From assembly GCA_900554275.1 (NCBI GenBank), contig USGS01000016.1:1-25904 (forward strand): a stretch of 25,904 nucleotides of DNA, given 5' to 3'. The first letter of the stretch is position 1; each line of letters opens with the position of its first letter. Of the stretch, positions 25,581-25,904 are shown in pieces. This DNA is from an uncultured Eubacteriales bacterium (GTDB taxonomy: Bacteria > Bacillota > Clostridia > Oscillospirales > Oscillospiraceae). The notes under the pieces are model-generated. The model searched no databases, was not told the DNA's origin, and saw nothing but the letters and a program-made list of their open reading frames with translations. The position numbers and the translations under genes were made by a program.

Positions 25581-25609
25581 TAGAAAAATATTTGCACATA
25601 TAGGAAAAT
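25577..25609 (-). promoter_or_regulatory. Direct repeats upstream of mglB, candidate regulator operator
   Basis: On the - strand ATTTTCCTAT (within 25597-25609) and ATTTTTCTAT (within 25577-25589) match at 9 of 10 positions and start exactly 20 bp apart, about two helix turns. The proximal copy overlaps the -35 position. This spacing and placement is what AraC-type activators such as YesN-like regulators use. The link to the regulator is inferred. Confidence 0.45.
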
Positions 25610-25729
25610 CATTCTCTCCCGTTAACTTTCCCGATGTCTTTTACACAGGGGAGCCATTTTCTCTGTGCCTGTTGTTCCTCCCCGCAGAGCGCAAAGCTGT
25701 GCCGATCTGCTGCCCTCGTGACCCAAGCT

Positions 25730-25767
25730 GCGCCGCGCCACCGTTTCATTTGACGGTGGCGCGGCGC
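25730..25767. terminator. Large GC-rich hairpin between the DegV-family gene and mglB
   Basis: A perfect 15-bp stem (25730-25744 with 25753-25767, core GCCGCGCCACCGT) and an 8-nt loop, 51 bp after the DegV-family stop. No U-run follows on the - strand; a T-richer stretch (TTCTGTCTTTATT) lies on the + strand side. It is probably a transcript end or stability structure for the DegV-family gene, with uncertain direction. Confidence 0.5.
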
Positions 25768-25818
25768 GGTTCTGTCTTTATTACAGCTTTTTCAATCGTT
25801 TCAGTTCCGTTCTGCTTT

Positions 25819-25904
25819 CTATTGATGCTTGAAAAACGCTACCACAACAGCGCCGGGGCCCGCATGGGTTCCGATCACACTTCCTACGGTCGTATAGCGA
25901 ATTT
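25819..25904 (-). CDS. DegV family protein, C-terminal fragment
   Basis: Only the last 27 codons before a TAG are in the window; the gene continues past the right edge. The visible sequence TTVGSVIGTHAGPGAVVVAF carries the highly typical DegV C-terminal motif (IGTHxGPGAxxVAF), whose residues line the fatty-acid head-group site in this family. DegV (FakB-like) proteins bind fatty acids for the fatty acid kinase. It is unrelated in function to the galactose genes and probably ends the neighbouring transcription unit. Confidence 0.82.
   Translation of the reverse strand, partial: IRYTTVGSVIGTHAGPGAVVVAFFKHQ

Overview
The window looks like a piece of a GC-rich Firmicutes (Clostridia, most likely Oscillospirales, gut type) chromosome. 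The evidence is Gram-positive style ribosome binding sites, GTG starts, a SipW-like ER-type signal peptidase, a YesM/YesN two-component pair, a type 2 GalT and a DegV-family protein. No tRNA, rRNA, CRISPR array, insertion sequence or phage gene was seen. Taxonomy is inferred from gene content only.

Left part (about 1-11,113, + strand): a cell-surface/secretion cluster. A 5'-truncated beta-rich protein of unknown function is followed by an Lgt-like seven-helix membrane protein, a BspA-type leucine-rich-repeat protein with a C-terminal membrane anchor, a SipW-type secreted protein, a SipW-like signal peptidase, a secreted beta-helix protein and two more signal-peptide proteins. Gaps are short and several genes overlap by 4-8 bp, so this reads as one operon that makes a surface structure together with its own signal peptidase. 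A hairpin terminator follows. A more AT-rich, free-standing type IV prepilin-like gene comes next, ending in a strong terminator.

Right part (11,272-25,904, - strand): a galactose regulon, read from high to low coordinates. After the tail of a DegV-family gene come mglB, mglA and mglC (galactose ABC transporter), with hairpins between mglB and mglA and a terminator after mglC. Then comes a second operon: YesN-type response regulator, YesM/LytS-type histidine kinase, a membrane-anchored sugar-binding-protein homologue, a second MglB-like lipoprotein, then galK, galT, galE and galM (complete Leloir pathway). The proposed logic is that extracytoplasmic sugar is sensed by one or both binding proteins and signalled through the kinase to the AraC-type regulator. 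The regulator then activates uptake (mgl) and catabolism (gal). A pair of 10-bp direct repeats spaced 20 bp apart, the proximal one overlapping the -35 position upstream of mglB, is a candidate operator for it.

Most noteworthy: (1) the binding-protein/kinase/regulator galactose-sensing cassette, in which the second MglB keeps all the classical galactose-binding residues while the transporter's own MglB does not; (2) the surface operon with a dedicated signal peptidase and an Lgt paralogue with a changed signature motif.
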